Shown in pieces: positions 55,621 to 64,000 of a stretch of 64,000 nucleotides of DNA (within the stretch, counting starts at the first letter, position 1; every line of letters begins with the position of its first letter). Source of the DNA: Magnetococcus marinus MC-1. GTDB lineage: Bacteria > Pseudomonadota > Magnetococcia > Magnetococcales > Magnetococcaceae. The stretch lies in the NCBI RefSeq assembly GCF_000014865.1, contig NC_008576.1:1641501-1705500 (forward strand), read 5' to 3'. The notes beneath the pieces were generated by a model. It had not been told where the DNA came from. It saw only the letters and a program-made list of their open reading frames with translations, and did not search any database. A program made the position numbers and the translations under genes.

Positions 55621-56838
55621 TTAACTGCGATAGTCGGCATTAATCGACACATAATCATGGGTAAGGTCACAGGTCCAGATGGTGGCTTGGGCCTCTCCTT
55701 GGTTGAGATCAATGGTAATACCAATCTCTGCCTCGTTCATGACCGCCTGTCCCTGCTCTTCGGTATAAGCGGCGTCACGCTGGCCTCGGTTAACGATTTG
55801 CACATCCCCTAGAAAAATATCAATCAGATCCTCTTCAATAGCAATTCCAGCCGAACCTACCGCCATACAGATGCGCCCCCAGTTGGGGTCAGAACCCGCA
55901 AAGGCGGTTTTAACCAAGGAGCTGGTGGCCACCTTCATGGCCACTTGCCGGGCAGCGGTCTCATCTTGGGCGCCACGCACCTGTACGGTAACAAACTTGC
56001 TGGCACCTTCACCATCTCGCACAATCCACTGGGCCAGTTCCATAGCCAGATCATTGAGCATTTCGGCAAAGGGGGCAAGACGTGGGTCATCTTCATCTGC
56101 CAAGGGGGTATGTGGCGCGGCCCCAGAGGCAAACAGCATGAGGGTGTCGTTGGTGGAGCAGTCCCCATCCACCGTAATGCTATTAAAGCTTAACTGCACG
56201 GCCCGGTTAAGCAGGGTTTGCAACAGCTCGCTACTAACGGCGGCATCGGTAAACAGATAGGCCAGCATGGTCGCCATGTTGGGGTGGATCATACCCGATC
56301 CTTTGGCCATGCCCACCATAGTGATAGGGGTGCCATCAATCTGGCTGTGACGCACGGCAACCTTGGCAAAGGTGTCGGTGGTCATAATGCCCCGTGCGGC
56401 CTGTAACCAATTGCCCGGTTGTAAATTTTCCACCAAACCCGGAATGGCCGCATTAATCTTATGCACGGGCAGTGCGGCGCCAATAACCCCGGTCGAAGAG
56501 ATGAAGACTTGGCGATCTTCTACGCCCAGTTGGTCGGCTACCGTTTTGCCGTTGGAGAGGGCGTCCAGCATCCCTTGTGGACCATTGCTCACATTGGCAT
56601 TGCCGGAGTTAACCAGCAAAGCACGGGCTTCGCGCTCCTTAAGCCGGTCCCGACAAAGGGTGACAGTGGGGGAAACGATGCGATTTTTAGTATAGACACC
56701 AGCCACGCTGGTGCCCGCCTGCATGGCGACCAGGGTAAGGTCTAGGGTCTCATTTTTTTTAATGCCACACGCCGTCGCAGCGGCACGAAAACCCGCAATG
56801 GCAGGCAGTTCTGGAATAATGGGGGTGCCGACAGCCAT
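55621..56838 (-). CDS. argJ: Bifunctional ornithine acetyltransferase / N-acetylglutamate synthase
   Basis: 405 aa from the ATG at 56838 (IPELPAIAGFRAAATACGIKK). The self-cleavage site is visible in MIHPNMATMLAYLFTD, where the Thr becomes the nucleophile of the beta chain. Other ArgJ blocks are FISSTGVIGAALP, MTTDTFAK and GDCSTNDT. It recycles the acetyl group in arginine synthesis. A longer frame to 56892 is not supported; GAGGCG precedes the chosen ATG. Confidence 0.96.
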   Translation of the reverse strand: MAVGTPIIPELPAIAGFRAAATACGIKKNETLDLTLVAMQAGTSVAGVYTKNRIVSPTVTLCRDRLKEREARALLVNSGNANVSNGPQGMLDALSNGKTVADQLGVEDRQVFISSTGVIGAALPVHKINAAIPGLVENLQPGNWLQAARGIMTTDTFAKVAVRHSQIDGTPITMVGMAKGSGMIHPNMATMLAYLFTDAAVSSELLQTLLNRAVQLSFNSITVDGDCSTNDTLMLFASGAAPHTPLADEDDPRLAPFAEMLNDLAMELAQWIVRDGEGASKFVTVQVRGAQDETAARQVAMKVATSSLVKTAFAGSDPNWGRICMAVGSAGIAIEEDLIDIFLGDVQIVNRGQRDAAYTEEQGQAVMNEAEIGITIDLNQGEAQATIWTCDLTHDYVSINADYRS

Positions 56839-56925
56839 AGGTAACGCCTCGTCAAAAGGGGACAAAACAGATATAGTGAAGCAACACACCATTTTGACCT
56901 GAGTTGCACAAGGATGGAAGTATTG

Positions 56926-57363
56926 ATGTTTAACGAACGTCTAAAAGGCTCCTTCGATGGCATGTTCCGGTTGGAAGATGCCCGCGCCCTGGGAGAGCGC
57001 CTAGCCCAACATGGCGATTGGTATGCGGTTCAGCCGGAAAATCTGGATCAACCCCATACGCCACTCACCGCACAAGCTGCCCGTGCCCACTACCTAACCT
57101 TGGTCGAGGAGATCTTGGCCGCGGAAAAAGGGGTCTGGAGCACCATGGTCTATGTGCAGAGCCAGGAAGAGCCCAGGCTGATAAAAATTTACCATCCCAA
57201 GCGGGCGGGCTGTGGCTGCGGGGGCAGCGGCGGTATTTTACCCTGGTGGATTTTCTCCAAAGAGCAGCCTCAACCGGTGCCCCAATGGCAACAAGCGAGC
57301 ACCAAGTGTGAGATGTCAGAGCACCCGAAAAGAGGGCTGATTGCCCGTCTTTTTTCGGCCTAA
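56926..57363 (+). CDS. Small protein with CGCGGSGG cluster, unknown
   Basis: 145 aa starting MFNERLKGSFDGMF. The N-terminal 75 residues are helical, and a C-terminal region contains GCGCGGSGG with an isolated further Cys (STKCEM). Two close Cys residues in a Gly loop could bind metal or be lipidated or oxidised, but nothing proves it. It lies divergent to argJ and only 10 bp upstream of the mutT start, probably in one transcript with it. Confidence 0.6.
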   Translation: MFNERLKGSFDGMFRLEDARALGERLAQHGDWYAVQPENLDQPHTPLTAQAARAHYLTLVEEILAAEKGVWSTMVYVQSQEEPRLIKIYHPKRAGCGCGGSGGILPWWIFSKEQPQPVPQWQQASTKCEMSEHPKRGLIARLFSA

Positions 57364-57373
57364 AAGGTCTGCC

Positions 57374-57835
57374 ATGAACGGGCGAAAAAGGATGGAACAA
57401 GGGGGGAGCCACAAAAACAAGGATGCAGAAAAGCCCCTCTTATTGGTCTCGGCTGCGCTGATCATGCAAGAGAATCGGGTGCTGTTGACCCAGCGTAAGC
57501 GTGGGGGGCACTTGGCGCTGCACTGGGAGTTCCCGGGGGGCAAGTTGCATCCGGGTGAAAGCCCCGAACAGGCCCTGGTACGGGAGATTGAAGAGGAAGT
57601 GGGGCTACAGATCGAGGCGCTCACTCCGTGGGCCTTCGTTTCCCATGATTATGGCACCTTTCATCTGCTTATGCCGCTGTTTCGGGTAGGCCGTTTTTAC
57701 GGCACTCCACAGGCGTTGGATGTGCATGCGGTAGCGTGGTTTGAACTGCCCAGCTTGCGCCAACTGACGTTTCCCCCTGCGGACCTACCCTTGCTTGCGC
57801 AACTGTTTGCCGAACAGGGGTTGACTTACCCTTAG
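57374..57835 (+). CDS. MutT/Nudix 8-oxo-dGTP diphosphatase-like protein
   Basis: 153 aa from the ATG at 57374. The Nudix box GGKLHPGESPEQALVREIEE plus EVGL is complete, with the EFPGGK lead-in of MutT proteins. It hydrolyses oxidised nucleotides such as 8-oxo-dGTP. An ATG 6 codons downstream is an alternative start. Confidence 0.9.
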   Translation: MNGRKRMEQGGSHKNKDAEKPLLLVSAALIMQENRVLLTQRKRGGHLALHWEFPGGKLHPGESPEQALVREIEEEVGLQIEALTPWAFVSHDYGTFHLLMPLFRVGRFYGTPQALDVHAVAWFELPSLRQLTFPPADLPLLAQLFAEQGLTYP

Positions 57836-57875
57836 TCTAGGGCAAAAGGGCCGCCGTGCAGTTGGGGCGGCGGCT

Positions 57876-59306
57876 CTAAGTTCTAAGCGAAGGGGGGTGG
57901 AGATCGGCTCTGGAATGATCTCCTAGGGCGGTGTTGGTGGGGGTGTCGTTATTCTCGTCAGGGGCGGGGGCTTCTTGTTCTACGCGGTTGCGGCCCCCCT
58001 CCTTAGCCCGATAGAGGGCGCAATCGGCTCGTTGGGTCAAGCTGCGGGATTGATCGTTTTTTTGAAACTGCGTAACACCAAAGCTGCTGGTGATCTGCTT
58101 GACCTCGGGAAAGGTAATGTGCTCAATGAGTTGGCGTAGCTTTTCGGCCAGCCGGTGGGCGGCTTCAATATTGATCTCTGGACAGACCACCATAAACTCT
58201 TCGCCCCCCCAACGGGCGATGGTATCGGTGGCCCGTAGATTATCGGCAATGGTGCTGGCGAGTAGGCGTAGCACATCATCCCCAACTTGGTGACCAAAGT
58301 TGTCATTAACCTGCTTAAAGTGGTCAATGTCAAAGAGGATAATGGAGAAGGTGCCGCCATGGCGCCGACTTCGCTGCATCTCGGCATTGAGGATTTGTTG
58401 GAGACTGGCACGGTTGGCAACGCCGGTTAAGCCATCGGTAAAGGCGATCTCTTCTAACTTACGCATATGGGATTCGATACTGGCAATATCAGCAAAGGTA
58501 AACACCAGCTTATTGTGGCCCTCTAAAAGGTTGACTGAGGCCGCAAAGGGACGTAACTCAACACTGCGTTGCAGGTCATCTTGTTTTTTAAGCGCTTGAC
58601 AGCCGCCCCCTGCGCAACGTAGGTAAACAATCGCTTGGGCATCTCCTGCTTCCAGCAGGGCGTTACTGATCTGGGCGCTCTCTTTGGTTAGGGAGTAACT
58701 GCGCTCCCCTAAAATAAGCAGGATATCCAGCCCAGATTTTTGCTGTTCACGAAAGGCAGCCAGATCTTCAACCCCTAAAAACTGAATAAAGGCTTTATTT
58801 AGGTGCTCAATGGCGCCTTCGTTGATCACGGCGAGGGGGTTGGTCTGAATGTCCAACAAAAAGCGGGCATATTGGTTGGCGGCTTCGCGTTCACGCTGAC
58901 GCCAGAGGTTGCGTCCACAGCGCAACACCGCATTGATTAACTGGTAAGGATCGGTAGGTTTGAGCACATATTGATCAATGCTCAGCTCAATGGCCCGCAT
59001 AAAAAAGTTTTCGTCATTATACGCGGTGGTGACGATAATGGGGGTTTGGGTGTCGTCATTGCGGATGGCGCGGGCCATGGAAAGGCCATCCATCTTGGGC
59101 ATAAGAATATCGGTAATGATCATGTCGGGTTTGGCTTGACGATAGAGTGCCAAGCCAGATTCGCCATTGTCTGCGGTCAACAGGGTACCGACCCTGCGTC
59201 TAAGGAAAATGCAGAGTTGATCGCGAATCTCTTCATTATCCTCCGCATACAGTACGGTTAAGGATTTCAGAAGGTCGGTATCCGTTGGCGAGCCAAGATC
59301 AGTCAT
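57876..59306 (-). CDS. Response regulator-diguanylate cyclase
   Basis: 476 aa. Receiver domain 14-130 has the acidic pair (AEDNEEIRD), phospho-acceptor Asp in MIITDILMPKMDG, Thr (VTTAYND) and Lys (VLKPTD). A PAS-like middle part (140-285) follows, with three Cys (LRCAGGGCQAL). The GGDEF domain has RWGGEEF and an I-site RATD five residues upstream. Phosphorylation by an unlinked kinase should switch c-di-GMP synthesis. It is convergent with mutT. Confidence 0.92.
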   Translation of the reverse strand: MTDLGSPTDTDLLKSLTVLYAEDNEEIRDQLCIFLRRRVGTLLTADNGESGLALYRQAKPDMIITDILMPKMDGLSMARAIRNDDTQTPIIVTTAYNDENFFMRAIELSIDQYVLKPTDPYQLINAVLRCGRNLWRQREREAANQYARFLLDIQTNPLAVINEGAIEHLNKAFIQFLGVEDLAAFREQQKSGLDILLILGERSYSLTKESAQISNALLEAGDAQAIVYLRCAGGGCQALKKQDDLQRSVELRPFAASVNLLEGHNKLVFTFADIASIESHMRKLEEIAFTDGLTGVANRASLQQILNAEMQRSRRHGGTFSIILFDIDHFKQVNDNFGHQVGDDVLRLLASTIADNLRATDTIARWGGEEFMVVCPEINIEAAHRLAEKLRQLIEHITFPEVKQITSSFGVTQFQKNDQSRSLTQRADCALYRAKEGGRNRVEQEAPAPDENNDTPTNTALGDHSRADLHPPSLRT

Positions 59307-59507
59307 TATAAGACATACTCATAAATGTATACGCCAGTTAGACAAAAGTGTAAGGAATAAAACCCATAACATACTATCCAGTCTATGCACTTCCCCCCCG
59401 AAGTAAACGGAAAAATGGCTTTAGGACAAAATAGGAACGCTTTTCGTTCTATTTTTGTGCAAAAGGCCTGGGCTAAGGCAAAATGACCGTTTTGGACGCC
59501 ATAAATA

Positions 59508-60413
59508 TTAGGGGCTGGGCGGCAGTTTAAGGTTGTTGCCCGATGGGTCTGGGGCTTTCCATCCGACGGCAAAGATAATCTCTAATTGCACGGGTAGGGG
59601 GTCGTTGGGGCCGCACTGTTGTTGTTGTCGGTAGAGGTGTTCCAGCTCGTGCAACCATCTACGCGGGGCTAAACCCAACGGGCGTTGCTGGTGGGGGTTG
59701 CCGGTTCCCATGCCACGGAACTCTTCGAGCAAGGTGGCCAGATCGGGGATGGGAAAGTTAGCCGACTCTTTGTCGGTAAAGGGTAGCGTGTAGCCGCTGC
59801 TGGCCAGCAAATCCCCCACCTGTTGAATATCTACGCCCCGGGGTAAACGCGGGAAGATGCGTCCATAGTGGGTTTGGTCCAACTGGGCAAGGGCGCTGCG
59901 CAGTTCGCGAAAGTTGTCTGCACCGGGTTGGGAGCTCAATAAAAAACCGTTCCCCCGTAATACCCGGCGGATCTCCGCTAGGGTACGGCTGGGGTCGGGG
60001 CTCCAGTGCAGGGTTAGGTTAGAGATTACCCCATCAAAGCTGCTGTCGGCATAGGGGAGCTCGGTTAAATCTGCACAGAGATAGGGGGCGTGGGTGGTTT
60101 TAAACAGACCCCGGCTGGGGGGCGGGCGCAAGCGGGTTGCCCAGCCATGCTCTAGGACTTGTGTAACCACATGCGCTTTGGGCCATTGGTGCTGAAGCGC
60201 TTGGCTTAAAATGAGGTCGCGGCTGCCCAGCAGCAGGAGCCGTTTGGGGGTAATGCGCAGCTCGGCAAGGCGTTCTACCAGCACTTGCGCACTCTCCACC
60301 ACCGGGCCATCTTGGAGCGGTGCATGGGGTAACGCCCGTTGCAGCAGTCTGCGTACCCGGCGGGGATCAATGCGGGCGGCTAGGGGTGCGGGCATTTGAA
60401 CCATGGGCTCCAT
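59508..60413 (-). CDS. BioC-like SAM-dependent methyltransferase
   Basis: 301 aa from the ATG at 60413, supported by GAGGAG six bases upstream. The Rossmann core has LLLLGSRD (degenerate motif I), DLTELPYADSSFDGVISNL (motifs II/III) and LAEIRRVLRGNGFLLSSQPG. Together with the HWSPDPSRTL block it resembles BioC/NDUFAF5-type enzymes. In biotin synthesis BioC methylates malonyl-ACP. The divergent comF neighbour recurs in some genomes next to such genes. No other bio gene is visible, so the exact role stays open. Confidence 0.78.
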   Translation of the reverse strand: MEPMVQMPAPLAARIDPRRVRRLLQRALPHAPLQDGPVVESAQVLVERLAELRITPKRLLLLGSRDLILSQALQHQWPKAHVVTQVLEHGWATRLRPPPSRGLFKTTHAPYLCADLTELPYADSSFDGVISNLTLHWSPDPSRTLAEIRRVLRGNGFLLSSQPGADNFRELRSALAQLDQTHYGRIFPRLPRGVDIQQVGDLLASSGYTLPFTDKESANFPIPDLATLLEEFRGMGTGNPHQQRPLGLAPRRWLHELEHLYRQQQQCGPNDPLPVQLEIIFAVGWKAPDPSGNNLKLPPSP

Positions 60414-60486
60414 GATAAACTCCTCATACAATGGGTCGCAGTGTAAGTGTGCTTATGGTGCAAATCCTTAACCAAAGGTGCAAGGG

Positions 60487-61215
60487 ATGTTGGATCATCC
60501 GCTGCTCAATCTGTTACTGCCCAATCACTGCCCTCTGTGTGGGGTTGATGTGGGCGATAAATATAGCCTTTGCCAGGGGTGCTGGCTCAGCCTACCTACC
60601 TTGTCCAGCCAACTTTGTGGGCGCTGTGGTGAGGAGGTGACCATGAGTTTGGCCAACGGCTGTGGTCACTGCCAGGGCGTGGGGGTGATGCAAGATCGGA
60701 CCTTGTGTGCGTTCCCTTATGAGCCCCCCATCTCGCTGCTATTGTTGGGGGCTAAATTTGCCGATAAAAGCCGCTGGGGGGCGATGGCCGCACATTGGGG
60801 TTGGGCTCGTTTGGGCCGTGAGCTGCAAGGATTGCAGGTGGATGGGGTGGTGCCTGTGCCGCTGCATGAAGAGCGTCTAAGAAAACGAGGTTTTAATCAG
60901 GCGGCGTTGCTGGCCAAGCCTTTAGCAAAGGCTCTACGGCGTCCCTTGCTTACCGATTTGCTGTTTCGGCCTGTGGCGACATTGCCCCAAACCCGGCTGG
61001 ACCGCAAAGCCCGCGAGGCCAATATGCGCGGGGTTTTTCGAGCTCAATGGGGTGAGCGAGCGGTCGCGGAGCACCTGCTGCTGGTGGATGATACCATGAC
61101 CACCGGTGCCACGGTGCGAGAGGCTGCGGCAGCACTCAAAAAATCGGGTGTTGGGCAGGTTACGGTCATGGTGTTGGCCAAAGCGATGCGCGATACCGCC
61201 CGTTATGGTGGATGA
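60487..61215 (+). CDS. comF: ComF-family phosphoribosyltransferase-like protein
   Basis: 242 aa from the ATG at 60487. An N-terminal four-Cys zinc module (CPLCGV, CQGCW, CGRCGEEV, CGHC) is followed by a PRTase domain with PVPLHEERLRKRGFNQAALL and the PRPP loop LLVDDTMTTGAT. ComF aids DNA uptake in competent bacteria, but orthologues are widespread and function is often unknown. Divergent from the BioC-like gene. Confidence 0.9.
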   Translation: MLDHPLLNLLLPNHCPLCGVDVGDKYSLCQGCWLSLPTLSSQLCGRCGEEVTMSLANGCGHCQGVGVMQDRTLCAFPYEPPISLLLLGAKFADKSRWGAMAAHWGWARLGRELQGLQVDGVVPVPLHEERLRKRGFNQAALLAKPLAKALRRPLLTDLLFRPVATLPQTRLDRKAREANMRGVFRAQWGERAVAEHLLLVDDTMTTGATVREAAAALKKSGVGQVTVMVLAKAMRDTARYGG

Positions 61216-61307
61216 ACAGGCTGGCCGGGGGGGGCAAGAAGTGCTGCGGAGTATCGTTTACATTTATATAATCAGCAAGTAGGATGAACAACTTCAACAT
61301 TTATGCG

Positions 61308-61337
61308 GACAAATCCGCTGGATTTGTCGGTTTTTTT
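61308..61337 (+). terminator. Terminator after comF
   Basis: GACAAATCC (61308-61316) pairs with GGATTTGTC (61320-61328) around GCT, followed by GG and T7. Confidence 0.85.
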
Positions 61338-61436
61338 GATGCCCCAAGCGGTGCTTGTGCGCATCACTAGGCGAGCTCTAGGAGGGAAGATCCCTCTTTG
61401 GCGGTACTCTTATAGACAGAACCGTAAGGATTAAGC

Positions 61437-61694
61437 ATGGCTGATATTACCATCTACTCCACCACCATCTGCCCCTTTTGCGTGCGTGCTAAGCAGCTGT
61501 TTAAGAAAAAAGGCGTGGATTTTACCGAGATTAATCTCGATAAACAGCCCGACCGCCGGGATGAAATGCTTGCAAAGTCGGGGGGGCGCCGTACGGTGCC
61601 ACAAATTTTTATTGGGGATCGGCATGTGGGGGGCTGCGACGATCTGTATGAGCTGGAATTGGATGGTGAGTTAGATCCTCTATTGGGGCTGTAA
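61437..61694 (+). CDS. grxC: Glutaredoxin 3 type
   Basis: 85 aa with the dithiol active site CPFC (residues 12-15), the cis-proline motif TVPQIF and the glutathione-binding GGCDDL. It reduces disulfides with glutathione. It lies 19 bp upstream of the amidase gene and likely shares its transcript. Confidence 0.94.
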   Translation: MADITIYSTTICPFCVRAKQLFKKKGVDFTEINLDKQPDRRDEMLAKSGGRRTVPQIFIGDRHVGGCDDLYELELDGELDPLLGL

Positions 61695-61713
61695 TTCGGT
61701 TGGGGAGCGTTAC

Positions 61714-62541
61714 ATGAGCGAGGCTCAAGGGGTATTGGCCGCGGTTATCCAGACCAACAGCGGTAATGACCGTGTGCATAATCTTATGCGGGCCGAACAG
61801 TTGCTGGAAGAGGCGGCTACGGCAGGAGCCAAGCTTTTGGTGTTGCCAGAAAATTTCTCCTTTTTTGGGGCAGATGAAAAAGAGAAATTGGCGCATCAGG
61901 AAGACCCGCAACATGGCCCAAGTCTAAGGATGGTACAGGCTTTTGCCCAGCGCCATGGGGCTTGGGTGGTGGCGGGTTCGATCCCCACCGATGTGGGAGA
62001 ATCGCAGCGGGTTGCCAATAGCAGCTTTGTGGTCAATGACCAGGGGCAGGTGGTGGCCCGCTATGACAAAATTCACCTGTTTGATGTTACCCTAAACGGT
62101 GGTGAAGGCTATCGGGAGTCAGACATGATCCGGGCAGGTAGCCAGCCTGTGGTGGTGGATAGCCCCTTCGGTCGCATTGGTCTCTCGATCTGCTATGATC
62201 TGCGTTTTCCCGAGCTTTACCGTGCCCTTACCGATGCCGGTGCGGAAATTTTCACCGTGCCAGCGGCTTTCACGTTAACCACGGGGCAGGTGCATTGGGA
62301 GCTGCTGCTACGGGCGCGGGCGGTTGAAAACTTCTGCCACCTGTTGGCGCCCAATCAGTGGGGGCGGCATCCAGGCAACCGTAAAACCTATGGCAGCTCC
62401 ATGATCGTAGAGCCCTGGGGCAGCGTGGTTGCGCGGGTGGCCGATGGCGAAGGCTATGCGCTGGCACCGCTAGACCCCGCACGGGTTGCACGCTGCCGGT
62501 CACAAATTCCCTGTTTGCAGCATCGGGTGTTATCTTTTTAG
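61714..62541 (+). CDS. Nitrilase-superfamily amidase (Nit1-like)
   Basis: 275 aa. The Glu-Lys-Cys triad is present: LLVLPENFSFFG (Glu), YDKIHLFDV (Lys) and SICYDLRFPELY (Cys). This pattern matches Nit1/deaminated-glutathione amidases, which fits its pairing with a glutaredoxin gene: both handle glutathione or its damage products. It starts 19 bp after grxC and is followed 12 bp later by a GGDEF gene. Confidence 0.92.
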   Translation: MSEAQGVLAAVIQTNSGNDRVHNLMRAEQLLEEAATAGAKLLVLPENFSFFGADEKEKLAHQEDPQHGPSLRMVQAFAQRHGAWVVAGSIPTDVGESQRVANSSFVVNDQGQVVARYDKIHLFDVTLNGGEGYRESDMIRAGSQPVVVDSPFGRIGLSICYDLRFPELYRALTDAGAEIFTVPAAFTLTTGQVHWELLLRARAVENFCHLLAPNQWGRHPGNRKTYGSSMIVEPWGSVVARVADGEGYALAPLDPARVARCRSQIPCLQHRVLSF

Positions 62542-62553
62542 AGTGGGGGGGCT

Positions 62554-63726
62554 ATGTTACAAAAGTTGCTTGCAAAGCTGCTTGGCGAGACCCAAACCAA
62601 CCCGCTGGGTCTGTTGCTCCCCGGCTACCACTCCGAATTGATTGATGCGCAGCGCGCTGTGCTGATGATCTCTCGTTTACGTTTGGTCTCGGCTATTTTT
62701 GCCATTCTTACCCCGTTGTGGGTGGTTTTGGATCTGCTGTTTCTGCCGCAGGAGATGTGGCCCGCACTGGCGGTGGCGCGTCTCATTGCCGCCGGTTCAT
62801 TTGGTGCGTTGTCGGTGGTTTTTCACCGCTCCGACCGCCTGCGGGATGCCTATGTAGGGCTGTTGGCCATGCTCACCATCCCGTTGCTCTTTTTTATCTA
62901 CTCCCATGCGCTCTTCTCTGAATATCCCTTGCAGCTTTCCGAGATGGCCCGCTCCTTGGTAACGGGTTACGCCTTTCTCCCCTTTGTTATGGTGGCGGGG
63001 TTGGGGGTGTTTCCGCTGACCGCCCTGGAGGGGATTCTCTTTATGGTGCCAGCCATGGCTGCCGAGATCTTTATTGGCTCCAATGATTTTGGCACCATCA
63101 GTAGCGATGCCCATTTGGGATTGATTTGGTTATTGGCGTTAATTGGCGGGGTGACGCTAATCTCGGCCATGAGCCAGTTGCACTTTTTTAGCGAGATTAT
63201 CCATAAATCCTCCCATGATCCCCTCACGACCGCCTACACACGGGGCACAGGTCTGGAGTTGATGGAAAAATATTTTTTGTTGGCCGAACGCAGTAAAACC
63301 CCTTTGTCGCTCATGTTTATTGATCTGGATAACTTTAAATCCATCAATGATGCCTACGGCCATGATCGCGGAGATGAGGTATTAAAACAGGCCGCTTCTG
63401 CGATCCTGACGAGCATGCGACGGGTGGATTTTCTGGTGCGCTGGGGTGGGGAGGAGTTTATTGCGGTATTGCCCAACACCAAGGCTGAAGAGATTGTCTA
63501 TGTACAGGATCGTTTGGCGGATGTGGGGCTGGGGTTGCGCCCGGACGGTGCCCCGGTGACCGCCAGTTTGGGTCTGGCCGAGCTCATAAGCGATCAGGCT
63601 AAAGATTTGGAGTCCCTCATTGAGCTGGCAGATAAGCGCATGTATCTCGCCAAGCAAAGTGGTAAAAACCGTATCTGCTTTGGTGATAATGAAGAAGATA
63701 TGACACCCAGCGGGCTATTTATATAA
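62554..63726 (+). CDS. Membrane-bound diguanylate cyclase
   Basis: 390 aa. Six hydrophobic helices (about 45-210) form a membrane sensor. The GGDEF domain (225-380) has an active RWGGEEF and an I-site RRVD five residues upstream. It should make c-di-GMP at the membrane in response to an unknown signal, with feedback inhibition. It is the last gene of the grxC-amidase cluster. Confidence 0.92.
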   Translation: MLQKLLAKLLGETQTNPLGLLLPGYHSELIDAQRAVLMISRLRLVSAIFAILTPLWVVLDLLFLPQEMWPALAVARLIAAGSFGALSVVFHRSDRLRDAYVGLLAMLTIPLLFFIYSHALFSEYPLQLSEMARSLVTGYAFLPFVMVAGLGVFPLTALEGILFMVPAMAAEIFIGSNDFGTISSDAHLGLIWLLALIGGVTLISAMSQLHFFSEIIHKSSHDPLTTAYTRGTGLELMEKYFLLAERSKTPLSLMFIDLDNFKSINDAYGHDRGDEVLKQAASAILTSMRRVDFLVRWGGEEFIAVLPNTKAEEIVYVQDRLADVGLGLRPDGAPVTASLGLAELISDQAKDLESLIELADKRMYLAKQSGKNRICFGDNEEDMTPSGLFI

Positions 63727-63988
63727 CACGCTGGCTGGTTAATCATAGGCATACCCTCCCCAACCTGCACGTGATGAAGGCTTTCAGGCTCTGACCGGGG
63801 GGCCCTGACACGCAGCGGCACCGATCATACCCTTTGTACCCTAGGCACGCCGCGGTGATCTTGTGAAAACGCTGCTATCCTTTTCCTTAAATCCTGTAAT
63901 GGGGCCAATTTACGACAACACGGTGGAATTGCGCACGTCCCTTGCATAGGTTGGGTTATGGCCCAACAACAACAAGGAGTGTTGGAGT

Positions 63989-64000
63989 ATGCAAAAGGTA
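63989..64000 (+). CDS. Start of a gene leaving the window
   Basis: An ATG at 63989 is preceded by AAGGAG and GGAG; only MQKV is visible. The 262 bp before it hold no gene that I can support. Confidence 0.45.

Overview
The window joins a variable, mobile-element-rich defence island (about 1-38 kb) to a compact block of ordinary chromosomal genes (about 38.3-64 kb). The right-hand block has several diguanylate cyclases, a PilZ protein, argJ, glgB, uup, a lone comF and short intergenic gaps. This fits a free-living, probably aquatic proteobacterium; a magnetotactic coccus of the Magnetococcus type is my best guess from overall character, but no marker gene proves it.

Region 1 (1-10.0 kb, minus strand) is a co-directional operon: a WYL regulator of the BrxR/CapW kind, an SNF2-family helicase, a 1,579-aa Eco57I-type adenine methylase, and a DEAD/DEAH helicase running off the left edge. 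The assembly resembles DISARM and Druantia, but in a mixed combination. Region 2 (10.1-17.1 kb, plus strand) begins at a truncated HD-phosphohydrolase remnant. It then carries a tightly coupled trio: an SMC/TrlF-like ATPase, a HEAT-repeat histidine kinase and a winged-helix response regulator. A 40-aa membrane peptide, a membrane-anchored PD-(D/E)XK-like nuclease and a Gly-rich membrane/TPR protein follow, up to a terminator. This is the strongest candidate for an undescribed system. Region 3 (17.1-20.8 kb) holds six 21-bp tandem repeats in front of a receiver-less sigma-54-type activator, an XRE-ImmA/PIN toxin-antitoxin-like pair with a clear operator, and a small conserved protein.

Region 4 (20.8-38.2 kb) is a graveyard of nested mobile DNA. 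The two ends of an integrase-type gene lie 9 kb apart. Between them are a group II intron fragment, an IS3 element, an IS481 fragment, two IS66 copies in opposite orientation (one killed by a nonsense codon, one by an IS5 insertion) and an operon of small genes. To the right are IS1634, IS4 and an IS1634 solo end, with a truncated nuclease gene and a 183-aa gene split cleanly by the IS4.

Region 5 (38.3-64 kb) is stable chromosome. It holds a giant P-loop/TPR protein, an M1-like peptidase, three GGDEF proteins that all have product-inhibition I-sites, uup, a pseudouridine synthase, glgB, a dCMP-deaminase-like enzyme, a HAD phosphatase, a PilZ protein, argJ, mutT, a BioC-like methyltransferase divergent from comF, a glutaredoxin and a nitrilase-family amidase. 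Convergent genes here are separated by strong hairpin terminators.
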